Shown here piece by piece: positions 1 through 10,753 of a DNA stretch of 64,000 bases. This DNA comes from Allium sativum (lineage: Eukaryota > Streptophyta > Magnoliopsida > Asparagales > Amaryllidaceae). A program made the translations under genes and the position numbers. Each line of letters opens with the position of its first letter. Within the stretch, counting starts at the first letter, position 1. The DNA lies in assembly GCA_030737875.1 (NCBI GenBank), contig CM060923.1:490260453-490324452 (forward strand), read 5' to 3'. The notes under the pieces were generated by a model. The model was not told the DNA's origin. It was given only the letters and a program-made list of their open reading frames with translations, and searched no databases.

Positions 1-544
1 TGACTAAATAACATTCATAACGTCAAAACAAACAAGACTACTTACTCGAATAATCAATACCATACAAATCAATTATTCCATTTTTAAACATGTACATGCT
101 TCTCTTTTTATTCTTACGAGATTTTATTCATAGATTTCTTTTTGTTTATACTATTCTATTTTTAAGTTCGTTTCCTTATCGAATTCTACAAGTTATCAAA
201 TTTTCTTTAAAATATTTTAACTCCTTAAATTTTGGGAAAAATTCGCCATAACCTCCTTTGTACAGGGTTAATGGAAAAATTCAAACCTTGCCACATAGGC
301 CCTCTCCTTCCATAAAGAAAATAAAAAAGCCAAGTGTCTTGCCGATACGGTGCATAAAACCTCATATTCAATTTAAATACGTACCTTTTTATTCGAGCAT
401 TCTATTTATATCTCTTCTAACACTTCATTCCATACCTGCTTAGCATATATTTAATCATTTCCACTTTATTCCAACTCAGCCTAATCGTTTTAACTCAATT
501 CGTTAATTAATTCGCTAATAAACTATTTTTCCTATTTCACTTTC

Positions 545-1889
545 ATATTTGAACATCATGTTCAAATATATTTTAACTTGCTTATAAACTAATTAAATTC
601 TATTTTCGCTTTACATTCCACATTTGATTTCGAATATGGATTCACAAATCTCATTTTACTTATCCGAAGTCTTATTTCAATCTAAACTCGATTAACAAAT
701 TTTTTTCCTCTTACTTAGTTAATGCTATTCAATAATCAAAAATATGATTTTTGTTTCAACAATCTATTCATTTACTTTACTTGAGTTCATATTTATGTTA
801 TAACTCAAGTCTGAATTTTTCTAATGGACATTCGAATTTTATTTGCTTATAATCCTTTTATTTACTTGAATGAACCGTTATAGTTTTATAACGATTATGG
901 CGTTGTTTTTCTGAAAAATTGATTTTGGTATAACTCAAAACTTATACGACGAAATCCAGATTTTCTCTTCCATTAGAAAACTATTATTCAATCGGTCCCG
1001 GTGATTCTTGTTTCAAGGAATTCCGATTTCAATTGAGTTCTATATACTCAATTGAAGTTCGAAACGCCAATTTACGAACTCCCGCGCCGCGACGAGTTCG
1101 TTTTAATTATTTTTAATATATAAACGTTTTAACTTCGTTTATATATAAAATCTAAATTCATTCTAATATATTTCAATATATATTAAATCATTTTCCCAAT
1201 TTCAAATTATATTTCTGATTTTCCTTAGTTGTCAATTATTTCACTACTCAGTTATAATTTCATTTATAACTCCATTCTTTATACTACATTCCAATTCCTT
1301 ATAAGTTATATATAAAGTTCGGTATAATCGAATTCTAATTATAAATCCTTAGATTTGTCTCACTTCATTTATATTCCGAATTCCGAAATAAAATCAAATG
1401 TTCTATTTCAAATCGCTTCCCTATTCACTTTTAAATTCATATTCAAATTTAAACCGCTAAATTATCCAACGATAATTTATTTCACTTAATTTATAAACAT
1501 CATTTATAAATTTGACTTGTTCGTTACCTATCTTAAACCAAATTTTCATTTCAAAACCTATTTGAAACTTAATCCCTTTTATATTCCGAATTCCAAAATA
1601 AAATCTATGGTTTATTATTTAAAATGATTCTAAGTTCTCATTTTAAATTCACCTTTGAATTAAAATATTTTAATTATCCAAATGATAATTTTTCCTTTTT
1701 TGTTTACAAACACCATTTATTTTACTTGTTTATATGTTAGAGTAGTCTCGCTTTCAAATTTCATTTGAAATAAATATTTCTACTTTGGAAAATAAATTTC
1801 CCTTTTCAAATTCACACTTGTATTTATTTTTTCGAATTATCCAATGATAATTCATTTCACTTCATTTATAAACTTCGTTTATAAATGAA
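545..1889. repeat. Array of short perfect hairpins in LTR J
   Basis: At least nine perfect inverted repeats lie in 1.35 kb. Examples are 545-569 (arm ATATTTGAACAT, one-base centre), 779-810 (stem 9), 1028-1056 (arm TTCAATTGAGT), 1117-1145 (arm TATATAAACG), 1459-1478 and 1834-1853 (arms AAATTATC and GAATTATC), 1488-1512 (arm AATTTATAAA) and 1861-1889 (arm TTCATTTATAAAC, 13-bp stem, loop ttc). The arm sequence changes from one hairpin to the next. The array lies downstream of the predicted promoter in LTR sense. Function is unknown. Confidence 0.8.
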
Positions 1890-2336
1890 CTGCTTGTTTC
1901 CATTATTCAAAACAAGTTAATATATCAAGTCCATTCAGAACTCAAATTCTATTTTAAAAAAAATAGAATTTTCCTTTTAAATCTCTAAATTCCTTTTCAC
2001 GATATATTTAAATATCAACAATTAGGCCCAGTGGTATTTAAACACACAAAACACCTAATTTAACAATCACAGGTTTTTTACATAGCATATATGATGATAT
2101 ATATGAAAACAAACAATAAATAAATTTGAGGGATCCAGTTGGATCCCTCCAACCTGTTTTCTTGCATCCACAGATGTTAGCACATAAATTATACCATCCT
2201 GCTTCAAGGCAGGATATCGCGGTATAGAAGGTCATCCACTAATATATATTTGTGGGGCGCAAAGTGAAATCATCTGCTAATGGTACCGCAGGCATCCGCT
2301 AATGATACTGCGGGAACAATCCAACCACCAAACCAA

Positions 2337-2352
2337 TATATATATATATATA
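2337..2352. repeat. TA microsatellite in LTR J
   Basis: A simple (TA)n run next to a short CA-containing stretch. It is likely polymorphic and has no coding role. Confidence 0.8.
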
Positions 2353-2457
2353 CACACCAAGCCTAAATAACTAATATATATTTTATAGCCACAACAATAT
2401 TGCAATGCATACAAACAAATCTACAATTTATTTTTAATACTAAAAATAAATTAACGA

Positions 2458-2472
2458 GTGAGATTTACTCGC
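2458..2472 (-). promoter_or_regulatory. GTGAG-type inverted repeat in J (decayed donor-like site)
   Basis: On the + strand the site reads GTGAG-ATTTA-CTCGC. The homologous site in LTR I (20938-20952) is a perfect GTGAG-N5-CTCAC. In LTR sense the first bases would be GCGAGTAA, so the GT of a 5' splice donor has become GC. Position relative to the predicted TATA box matches I. Confidence 0.45.
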
Positions 2473-3932
2473 CGTGATGTTAATTGGCAGAATAAGATCG
2501 AAGACGTTTGATTTATATTCCATCCGTCTCTGGAAAAGTCCATATACATATCCCGCTAAGTGTCCATCTCGACTTGTGTTAGCAATTTTAACCTTGTATA
2601 AATTAAATGTATCCTATATAAGAATTTTAACTATATAAAATTAAGTGACTTAACTAAATAAACTATTAAATTTATACCTTAATCCATCTAATTTAACTTA
2701 TAAAATTATTTATTTAAGAACAAATTATAAAATTAACGACTTCATTAATTTGATTTAAATCCCCTGGTTAGCTCCTTAATCCCTTGTCCAACGTCAACCT
2801 ACTACTTTGCTAACCATTCAGTGTTATCATCTAAGCATATAACATAATTCTTTAATGGTCAAAAATAATAAAATTACCTTAATTCATGTTCTTTATAACC
2901 ATTCTTCCAAAATTTCCAAAATCAAGTTTCCTCGTCATTTTCCCTAAATCAGGAAGCCGCTTTCTTTCACCCTGTACTAATCCATGCTCCAAGTAATTTC
3001 CATGTTCTCGACTTCACCAGCACCCTCACTCCAACTCCAACTCAAAATTACTACGACTTCTTCCACTAAGAAGTCGAATGCCAGAAAACATTCTCTCCAT
3101 TTATCTCGAACCAAAACCCTCATCGCAACTTTATCATTCACCCTTCCCAGATCAACATAGATCAACACCTCATATAATTAATTGTCAACCTTCCCAAACT
3201 TTATTGCCTTGCTTGTTGCCAGCTCTATCTTCCACATCAGTTCCTTCACAACATCCTCCCAACATAACTGCACCTTGATCTACACGGCGTCATCACAGTG
3301 CCACCTTTTATCACTGCGTAGATCGCAGTTTATCGATCCTCCGACAAATACCATAGATCGCACCCTGACATCTCCATTTCCATAATTTCCAATTCCACCC
3401 AGTCCTCATCAGTACATCGCACACTATTTCTCTAAACATGTAAAGACCGAACTCTCCTCCTCTTCAAAATCGAACATCTCCCAACCACTGTCGGAGACTG
3501 CTTTGCAACCGACGATGAACCCACAAAACCCTTACCACCTCGAGCTGATCATCCGGCTACCACGAACCAGACTATACCATTTTCTACCCTTCCGATGCCA
3601 CCCAGATGAAATCAAACTAAGCCCTAACTTCATGGGTTCCAATCGAACATGGACTCTCCCCAATGACATCGCACTCGAACTGAAGGCCTCTAAGTAAAGT
3701 ACAAGCTCGAAAGAGCTAAACGGATTTTAATCTTAACGGGAATTAAGGAGATTTTGATTTTTAAACAATTTATGAAGTGGAGAAATCACGGTTTGGGATT
3801 TTAGGCTACTTCGATTTGGTTCTCTCGTGATTGGGGAAAACGAAGATGAAGTAAACAACTATTTGAATTTTGAGGATGGTAGAATGAATGGAGAACGGTG
3901 TAATAGCTTTCATTGGTTTTATTGAGGAACGA

Positions 3933-3943
3933 CTTATAAATAG
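3933..3943 (-). promoter_or_regulatory. Putative TATA box of LTR J
   Basis: The minus strand reads ctatttataag. It is followed in LTR sense by the GC-richer leader (3900 down to 2960) and then the hairpin array. This is motif evidence only. Confidence 0.4.
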
Positions 3944-4544
3944 AAAAGGGGAAAATATGTGTGTTTACGAAGCTAAGTAAGTGGTGTATCCAGGGCCACA
4001 GGAAATTTTATATTTTATTAATTATTTTAGTTTTAAATTGAACGAATACGATTTTATTTTATTTAAAATACCACGATATTTCGAACTCCTATTTAAATGC
4101 ATCAACCAGCATTCCTAGGGTTATACCACAATTCTGAACACACTATAACAGGTTCCGAAGCTCAATTCGATCATATGGAGAAGATGTTAATTTAAATCGA
4201 TATAAATTAAATTTAAAACAATTCATTCCTTGATAATAAATTAATATTATTATCATCAGTATTCAAATAGAATTTATACTGATCATCTAAACTATTTTGA
4301 TTCAGTTTTTAACTTCGATTTCAATTATAACTCATATTACGATAATTAAATATATTCGATATTAAATCGAAATCGATTTTGAATTTGATAAATTAATATA
4401 AAAATTCATTTATATTATCAATTCAATATTTAAAACCATATTAAATATTTAAAATAAATCCACCAAAAATCCGGGTTGTTACGCGGATGCTCTAAAAATT
4501 GGAAGGAAACAAAATAGAAATAATGTGGATCGCACTGAAGTATA

Positions 4545-5853
4545 TGCAACACCCCGAATTTTGGTAAACAATAATTAAACGGAAATGGTTAAATTAAAAT
4601 ATTACTAAACTTCAGAATTGGATAACGCGACTAGCACTATTATGTCCGTTGTATTTTTCTAATTAAAATGGACATTTGGTTTGCTGAAATTGGAGTTAAA
4701 ATGAACAAGTTATGGATTAAAGAAGTTAAACTCGAAAATTAAAAGAAAAAAAATTATAGTAGGGGATACAAGACAAGGGGGAGTGCTTGTATCATCTTGT
4801 GTGGGACTCGTTTCAGTCAGTAGCCCATAATGGTATCGAACGAGCACTCCGTCCTAGGTCGGAGTAGGGACACACTTACTGGGCTTATTATAAGAGATCC
4901 AAACGTAAAGGGCGGTGTGGCCGGCGCAAACCGACCAGTGACATGTGCGTGCATGGGCCGGGTAGAGGGGGATAAGACGACCGTAACACTAGTAGATATG
5001 GCTGTGCACATCACAAAGGTTTGCCACTTTAGCAAAGTGATACCTCCTACTGTGGGGTTGGCATAAGGTATCGACGGAGTAGGGAGCCGATCGATTAAGG
5101 TAGTAATTAGGGTACACTTAGACTCTGATAAAGTTTAGGAGCCTGTTAGGTTGGGCTGCCTGTGGATTGTATGGGGTTTAAACCTCTCACCTGAAGTACG
5201 CCTAAGTCTACCATCTTATAGTTTTTGGGATCATATCATTTCTGGATATACTAGTATTAGTGTAGGGTAATCATTAGAGAAACGTATACACTCTATCCTG
5301 TTTGTATTGTTTACCTTGTCATACCTACCTTATATGTTTTTATCTTTCTTATCTACATTATATGCCTGTCATGATACTTTTATTTATTTACTTGCTAAAA
5401 GTAACTGGACTCGCCAGACTTTATGTCTAACCTTTTTGTTTCCTCTTCTTTCTTCCGTTCCCCCGCCCCTCTCCCCAAGGTTCTCAGGGCGGGAATACTC
5501 AGGCTTGATCGTGATTCTGCTTTTATCTTGCTAGGAGCTACTCTTGAAGTATTACTCAAGTTCTTGTCTTTACTCCTATGGCTTTATCTCTTCTGGGGAA
5601 TTATGCTTTTTCTTTAATATATTTCTGTACTCTGATGGTACAAGATAGAAGCTTTATATTATTGTAATGTTTCTATGTATTTTAGACATATGTTGTTCTA
5701 GACCACGGTGTTATGAACTATGTTTTAAATAAAAATTTAAATTCCGCTGCTATTTTTTATATCTGTCTTGTAATGTTCTGTGTATGTTTACTTAAATACT
5801 TCACGAAACTTAATGCATTCTCTGAGTGACATTAACGGACGTGGGGTGTCACA
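4545..5853 (+). mobile_element. F: short degenerate Ty3/gypsy LTR related to element A
   Basis: Starts tgcaacaccccg (TGTAACACCCC with one transition) and ends ggggtgtcaca, so it keeps TG...CA ends and a near-perfect terminal inverted repeat. Its middle (4770-5100) aligns by eye with 8040-8430 of element A's LTR, and 5380-5560 aligns with 8820-8960 including the gactttatgtct motif. Compared with A's 2.96-kb LTR it lacks the promoter/leader block and the 122-bp repeats. No matching 5-bp duplication is seen after 5853, and a primer site follows, so it is a 5' LTR of a larger dead element rather than a solo LTR. Confidence 0.7.
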
Positions 5854-5855
5854 CT

Positions 5856-5870
5856 TGGTATCCAAGGCTA
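5856..5870 (+). other. Degenerate primer binding site of F
   Basis: ttggtatccaaggct begins two bases after the LTR end. It resembles the initiator-Met-tRNA site TGGTATCAGAGC with substitutions. Confidence 0.5.
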
Positions 5871-5879
5871 TCATTGCTA

Positions 5880-6321
5880 TGTCTATCAGGTGTAGGGCTA
5901 GTGGAATGTAGCTCTCTACTTCTAATGTAACCCCCAGCTATCAAAATACTACTGTCCAAATGTGTCCAAAAGGGATGGTGGAATGTCTTGTCTCGAGGGA
6001 CAAGGCAAAATACTACATAATGAAATGAGCCCAATTAACCTCGATCCAAGCAAAAACTGCATATGTAGCCAATCTAACTAAAGGAGAAACTCTGTCAAAG
6101 CTGCATGTCTTCGCCACTAATTATACTGCAGAATTCGTATAACCACTCTAGCCAATGGGAGCAAATGCGCCATCTCCCAAACTCGAACATCCTTCTCTAT
6201 AAAAATCCTCCGCAAAACAACAAGATTCGTCATCTCCACCTCCTCTAAATGTAATCCCTCTCCTTATATACCAAGCATATGACCAAATTGTGCCTCACTG
6301 AATAAAATACGCGTACCTTTC
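5880..6321 (-). pseudogene. Decayed minus-strand ORF, distal piece (split by element A)
   Basis: Read on the minus strand this stretch keeps coding-like phrases such as EEVEMTNLVVLRRIFIEKDV and WEMAHLLPLARVVIRILQ, broken by stops. Removing element A joins it to the piece at 29504-29960. The style (a charged stretch, then LLP followed by hydrophobic residues) recalls plant transposon-associated gag-like proteins, but I cannot name the family with certainty. It runs antisense to LTR F, so either F's interior was non-canonical or another reverse element had inserted first. Confidence 0.35.
6317..6321. repeat. Target-site duplication of element A, left copy
   Basis: ctttc here is repeated exactly at 29499-29503 after the 3' LTR. 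This gives a 5-bp duplication, as expected for Ty3/gypsy integration. Confidence 0.95.
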
Positions 6322-6778
6322 TGTAACACGCCGTAATTTTATAACTTTAAAATTCACAAATTAAAGTATACATAATTTTTAGAAAAGAATTAAGTGGAAT
6401 GGGTTGCGCTATTATGTTCATTTCAAAATTTTGGGTCAAGATAGACATTTGGTTTGCACAAAACGGATACCTTATGTAGATGTTATTAAGCCTTGAAGTT
6501 TGTATGCATATGAGAGAAATATATATATATATATAGACATATATTAAAAAAATTAAATAAATAAATATGCAAAAAAGGTCAAAACAGCGAATTGGGAGGG
6601 GAAATAACCGAACCGGCCCATTTTTGAGGTCAACCCGAGACCCATTGGGTCGACTAGGGGTCGATTCAAGGTGTTTGGCTGTCAACCCGTAGGCCAATTC
6701 GCTCAAATGCAGATGTGGCATCTGATTGGTTTTCATGGTTCAGGGCTAATCTAATAGTCCAAAATAACTTCCTACACC

Positions 6779-6787
6779 TATATATAC
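6779..6787 (+). promoter_or_regulatory. TATA box of element A (5' LTR)
   Basis: tatatatac in the context acacctatatatacaccc. The same motif is at 26997-27005 in the 3' LTR, and a cognate (minus-strand cctataaataa) is at 34061-34070 in LTR G. A transcript would start roughly 30 bases downstream. Confidence 0.65.
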
Positions 6788-7000
6788 ACCCTAAGACCTA
6801 ACACTAATTCATAAATATTATCTTTGACACCATTATGTTGTCAAACTCTCTCTTAAACCCTAGCCGCCGCCTCTAAATCAAATCTCAAGTATTCAACTCA
6901 AACTAAATATTAGAACTTCTACAACAATTCAAGAAGATAAATCAGCAACACCGTAACGTTTCTACAACAATTTCAGTGCATAATTCTATTCTTTAACCAC

Positions 7001-7013
7001 AAAAGGTGAGTAC
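7001..7013 (+). promoter_or_regulatory. 5' splice-donor-like site in element A's LTR leader
   Basis: AAAAG|GTGAGTAC, with the exon ending at 7005, is close to the ideal donor consensus. It is preserved in the 3' LTR (exon end 27229). The pyrimidine-rich leader upstream resembles a plant 5'-UTR exon, and U-rich DNA follows. Confidence 0.5.
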
Positions 7014-7622
7014 GGTGATTTTCACAATATAATGGGATTAAAAGTAACATGATGAAGTTGTAAAGAGGATTCATATGTATGTATGTAATTTAAATCTCAT
7101 CCAAGTCTTCACCTTTTTTGATTCATGTCAGCATATGCCTATGTTTCTATGTAAAGTTCGTACCTTTATCAGTTTATTCATGTTGAATCGTCATTATGCC
7201 TCTATGCCAGTTTATATGCCCCTTTATTTCATGATGTTGTGTTAATTCCAATTTTCTGTGATTTGGTTCTCTCTTCTTATCCCTATTCCTTTTATTTTTG
7301 GATCTAGGCTACCTTCGAGCCTATGTTAAAAATACGCGCGAATGCGAATACGTGGGAACAAGGGGAATATATGAAATATGGAAAATTGGATATTATTGGA
7401 CATTTTGGATAACTGGATAATATGTGAAATTGGCATATTTGGGTATGAATTACATGGAATTGATGAAATTGCCTATAATTGTAAATTTGTAACTGGGGCT
7501 AATTAATATGTAATTAGTGACAATTTGGAATAGGCAATATTATAAACATGATTATATGTTTAATTGGATATATATGACATGAAAATTGGGTATGGGTGAA
7601 ATACGATTATTAATAAACCTTT

Positions 7623-7866
7623 GACACGAGGTTAGGCGCAATTGTGGTGTAAGACTTCTCAGAACCGCCCGGCAAATCCAGCTGCCACAATTGGATGTCT
7701 AATGTGAGAGGTCAAAGGAATGAATTGTAGGCACAACAGTTAATGACACGAGGTTAGACCCGGTTTGTGTCGTAAGACTGCCAGGAACCGCCCGGCAAAT
7801 CCAGCGGCTATAAAGCGTTCGGTCTAATGTAGGAGATCATACACCGTTCGTCATAAGGAATGAATT
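7623..7866 (+). repeat. Two imperfect 122-bp direct repeats in LTR A
   Basis: Both units begin gacacgaggttag (7623 and 7745) and contain gaaccgcccggcaaat. The 3' LTR has the same pair at 27849 and 27971, so the duplication predates insertion. Confidence 0.8.
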
Positions 7867-9281
7867 AAGGAATACTAACCATAATAAGACATGGGTATGT
7901 TTAGAGGGTTAAGTGGGGTGACATGTAAATTATGACATGTAAATATGGACTTAACTGGTATAAGATAAGACATGTAAATTATGACATGTAAGTATGGACT
8001 TAAACGTAGCATGTGTAAGATATGGACATTTAAATTAAAATGGTTAAGTGGGAGAAAAACCTAGTGGGGACCAAGCATAGGTGTGAGGCTTGTGTCAGAT
8101 GGGGGACTCGTTTCAACCAGTAACCCGTTTGAGTATCTAATTGGGCCCGGTACTAGGCCGGGGTTGGGGCACGCTTACTGGACTTGAATGTAAGAGGTCA
8201 AAACATGAATAGCGGTGGCAACGCGAGTCCAACGGGTTCATGTTCGTGCATGGGTCCGGGCAGGTACGTAAGACGTTGTTGCATCGTGTAGGTATGGCCG
8301 TGCATTTTATGTTGGTATCGGGGTTGCCACTTTGGTGAGTGATACACCCCACTGTGGGGCCCGCACGGGTGCCTACGGGGTTTAGGGAGCCGATCGAATG
8401 GGTAGGGTAAGGGTAACTTAGCGGTGGTAGGAGCAAGCCGACACCTACGATAATAGCTAGGTAAAAGTAACTACCAAATATGTCATGTGGGTACAGTTAG
8501 TGGGAAGGGATCAAACTTTAGTAAATAAAGACTAGTGTATGTGCGGTGTAAATAAGTAATGTGGTGTAACTTAGCAAAAGTGCGATGTAACGAAATACAT
8601 GTTGGTTGAGTTGGATAGTCCTTTGGGTGTTAGTCTGATGTTGACTTCAGTCTTCGGGGTTAGTACTTGGAGGGTTGTTCGCTTAGCCAAGGTGTAGGAT
8701 TGTCTTAGTACTTAGGAACGGAATCATCTTGTCCATACTTTTTATCTACCTTATCTATGTTACTGCCATATCATGATGCCTATTTATGTCTTGATCATTT
8801 ACCTTACTAATTCTTTGTTAAAATTATTGGACTCGCCAGACTTTATGTCTGACCCATTTTGTTTCCACATCTTTCCTTCCCTCCCCCCCCCCCCCCCCCC
8901 CAGGTTTGCAAGGAGGGAATACTACAGCTTAGTGCCGATTTCTTTCATTTGCTTGAAAAGAGTAGATGTATCACTTTGGACTCTCTCATTTTTGTGCCTT
9001 TGCTTATGCTCAGTGGGGATTTATGCATTTATGTTATTTAAGTATTTTCTTCTATATGTACTTTGAAGTTTTTGGAAAAGACAATTGATCCTGTTGTAAT
9101 GGTTTTGGAGACTACTTATGTAAGCTTGTTTTGAAGTTATGATGCTATGAAATAAGTTTTATCTTCTGCTGTCTTTTATTTATTTACTTTTGTAATTTAT
9201 ATGTTCTACACTACTATAACGCTTCATGACATTGATGCATTCTCTTTGTGAGTGATATTAATGGCTATGGGGTGTTACACG

Positions 9282-9294
9282 TGGTATCAGAGCT
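9282..9294 (+). other. Primer binding site of element A
   Basis: tggtatcagagct lies two bases after the LTR end. It is complementary to the 3' end of plant initiator Met-tRNA, the usual minus-strand primer for chromoviruses. Confidence 0.92.
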
Positions 9295-9466
9295 AAGGTT
9301 ACAAGAACAGATAAAAAGTTTTGAAAAGTGTTTTCAAAAGTATTATTTTCCTAGAAAGTATTTTCAAAAACTTGTTTTAAATAAGCTATTTTCAAAGAAA
9401 GTTTACTTTAAGGAGCATAATCCCCGCAAGCCATACAACTCTCTTTTGCTTCCATTGTTTTGAAAC

Positions 9467-9485
9467 TCTTTCTTTTTCTTTTCAG
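9467..9485 (+). promoter_or_regulatory. 3' splice-acceptor-like site before gag of element A
   Basis: A pyrimidine tract runs into ttttcttttcag, ending at 9485. Paired with the donor at 7005 it would define a 2480-bp leader intron containing the LTR end and the primer site. This is motif evidence only. Confidence 0.45.
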
Positions 9486-10748
9486 CATATCTGGAGCATC
9501 TGAGATACTAAAGGGTGTTCATGTACCCAGTTGGTTTCGTCAATATCTCGAGGCTAGGGCCGCTACCGTGGGCCCGACCAACGTTCCTCCTCCTCCCCCA
9601 GCTCCAGTCATTCCTCTACATGGAGATACTTTCTCTAAGATATGTAAAGACTTTCATTCGATGGGTGGAAAACCTTTTAGTGGGTCTGAAACATTCGTTG
9701 AAGCTAGAAATTGGTCGAAAGAAGTAGAGGATCTTTTTGGTATCTTTGAGGTGGATGATAGGAGGAAAGTCCAATTGGCTGCTTGGTTGATGAAGGATGA
9801 GGCTTCGTATTGGTGGGAGGTCACTAATGGAGAGCGTCCAGTTGAGACATGGGCGGACTTCAGGCATAGGTTCGAAGCGAAATTTTTCTCACGAGCAGAA
9901 GAGAATTTATACATGGAAAGGTTCTTGGCATTGAAGCAGGGAAATCTATCAGTAAAAGAGTACGTCAACAAGTTCAATCAGTTGGCAAGGTTTTGCTTAG
10001 ACTTGGTTAACACACCCGAAAAGAAGGCCCTGAGATTTGTTAAAGGCTTGAATGAGCCGCTACACGGGCTGGCTATGACCCACATTCCCATGGGGGCCAC
10101 CTTTGAGAAGCTGGTTGACATGGTGCTTATGCATGAAGAGGAGAAAGGTGCTAATGCTAATAAGGCACCGGAGAAGAAAGGGGATCAAAAGAAAGCCCAG
10201 CAACAAAAGAAGGGTGGCAAAGAGAAGAGGAAGTGTTATAAATGTGGGATACCCGGTCATCTAAAGAAGGACTGTAGGAAGAAGAAGAAGTTCGCTTGTT
10301 ACCATTGTGGTGATGCGGGTCATGGAGTGAAGAACTGTCCTAAGAAGCAAGGGCAGAGGACAGGGTCCAATTCGGGAGGTCAAGTTCATGCTTTCATGGC
10401 TCCGAGACAAGGGAAAGGTAGAAAAAATTCCATCAAAAGTTTGATTTTCTTGTTTGATCATCCTGTTCGTACTTTATTCGATACTAGCGCATCACATTCG
10501 TTTATCTCTACATCATTAGTTGAAACACTGCATTTAATTACTAGTCTCGTTGTGGGTCCCATTGTAGTCTCCAATCCTATTGGTGGGTCAGCTCATTTAT
10601 CCATGGTTTGTAGGGATTTGAGATTTTCTATCTTAGGCGTTGGTTTTGAATGTAATGCTTTTGTGCTTGGTTTCATGGGCTATGGGTTGATTCTAGGGAT
10701 GGATTGGCAAGCCAGACATTGTGCCATCCTAGAGTGTGAACGAAGAGT

Positions 10749-10753
10749 AGTAA
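10749..10753. repeat. Target-site duplication of solo LTR I, left copy
   Basis: agtaa, repeated exactly at 22916-22920. Confidence 0.95.

Larger units (their letters stand above)
1..4483 (-). mobile_element. J: large reverse-strand LTR, cut by the left window edge
   Basis: AT-rich non-coding DNA that reads as the promoter-proximal part of a very long Ty3/gypsy-type LTR in reverse orientation. Its right end (ccgggttgttacg) is the reverse complement of an LTR start resembling TGTAACAACCCGG, with the expected terminal CA decayed to CG. It shares landmarks in the same order with the solo LTR at 10754-22915: a box around 2128-2180 (ggatccctccaacctg) matches one around 20712-20760, and a GTGAG-type inverted repeat at 2458-2472 matches 20938-20952. 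The stretch 2960-3700 is the relatively GC-richer leader, and short open frames there look incidental. No coding sequence is supported in these 4.5 kb. The far end, any partner LTR and the target duplication lie outside the window. Confidence 0.75.
6322..9279 (+). repeat. 5' LTR of element A
   Basis: 2958 bp, from tgtaacacgccg to ggggtgttaca. The partner is at 26546-29498. Visible in order: a U3 region, a TATA box at 6779, a pyrimidine-rich leader, a strong splice-donor-like site at 7005/7006, a pair of 122-bp direct repeats, and a poly-C run of 19 at 8883-8901 (10 in the partner LTR). Short open frames inside it are not supported as genes. Confidence 0.95.
9421..10753 (+). pseudogene. gag: Gag-protease part of element A polyprotein, severed by an insertion
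   Basis: One open frame from 9421 to the insertion point at 10754. The Gag core has a capsid-like region (SYWWEV, then WADFRHRFEAKFF and VKEYVNKFNQLARF). Two CCHC zinc knuckles follow a lysine-rich linker: CYKCGIPGHLKKDC (C at 10234) and CYHCGDAGHGVKNC (C at 10297). The protease motif is LFDTSASHSF (D codon at 10480), with DTS where DTG or DSG is usual. There is no ATG between the upstream stop (9418) and an internal ATG near 9661, so either the start codon is lost or translation began elsewhere. With the nested LTR and one agtaa copy removed, the frame runs straight into 22921 and beyond. Gag forms the virus-like particle; the protease would process the polyprotein. Confidence 0.9.

Noticed and set aside
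6347..6736. 129-codon minus-strand open frame in A's LTR
   Set aside because: It covers U3 sequence and a TA-rich run; the matching region of the 3' LTR does not preserve it as a gene.
9248..9463. Open frame spanning the LTR end and primer site of A
   Set aside because: It crosses functional replication signals and has low-complexity Lys/Phe-rich content. It is a chance frame.
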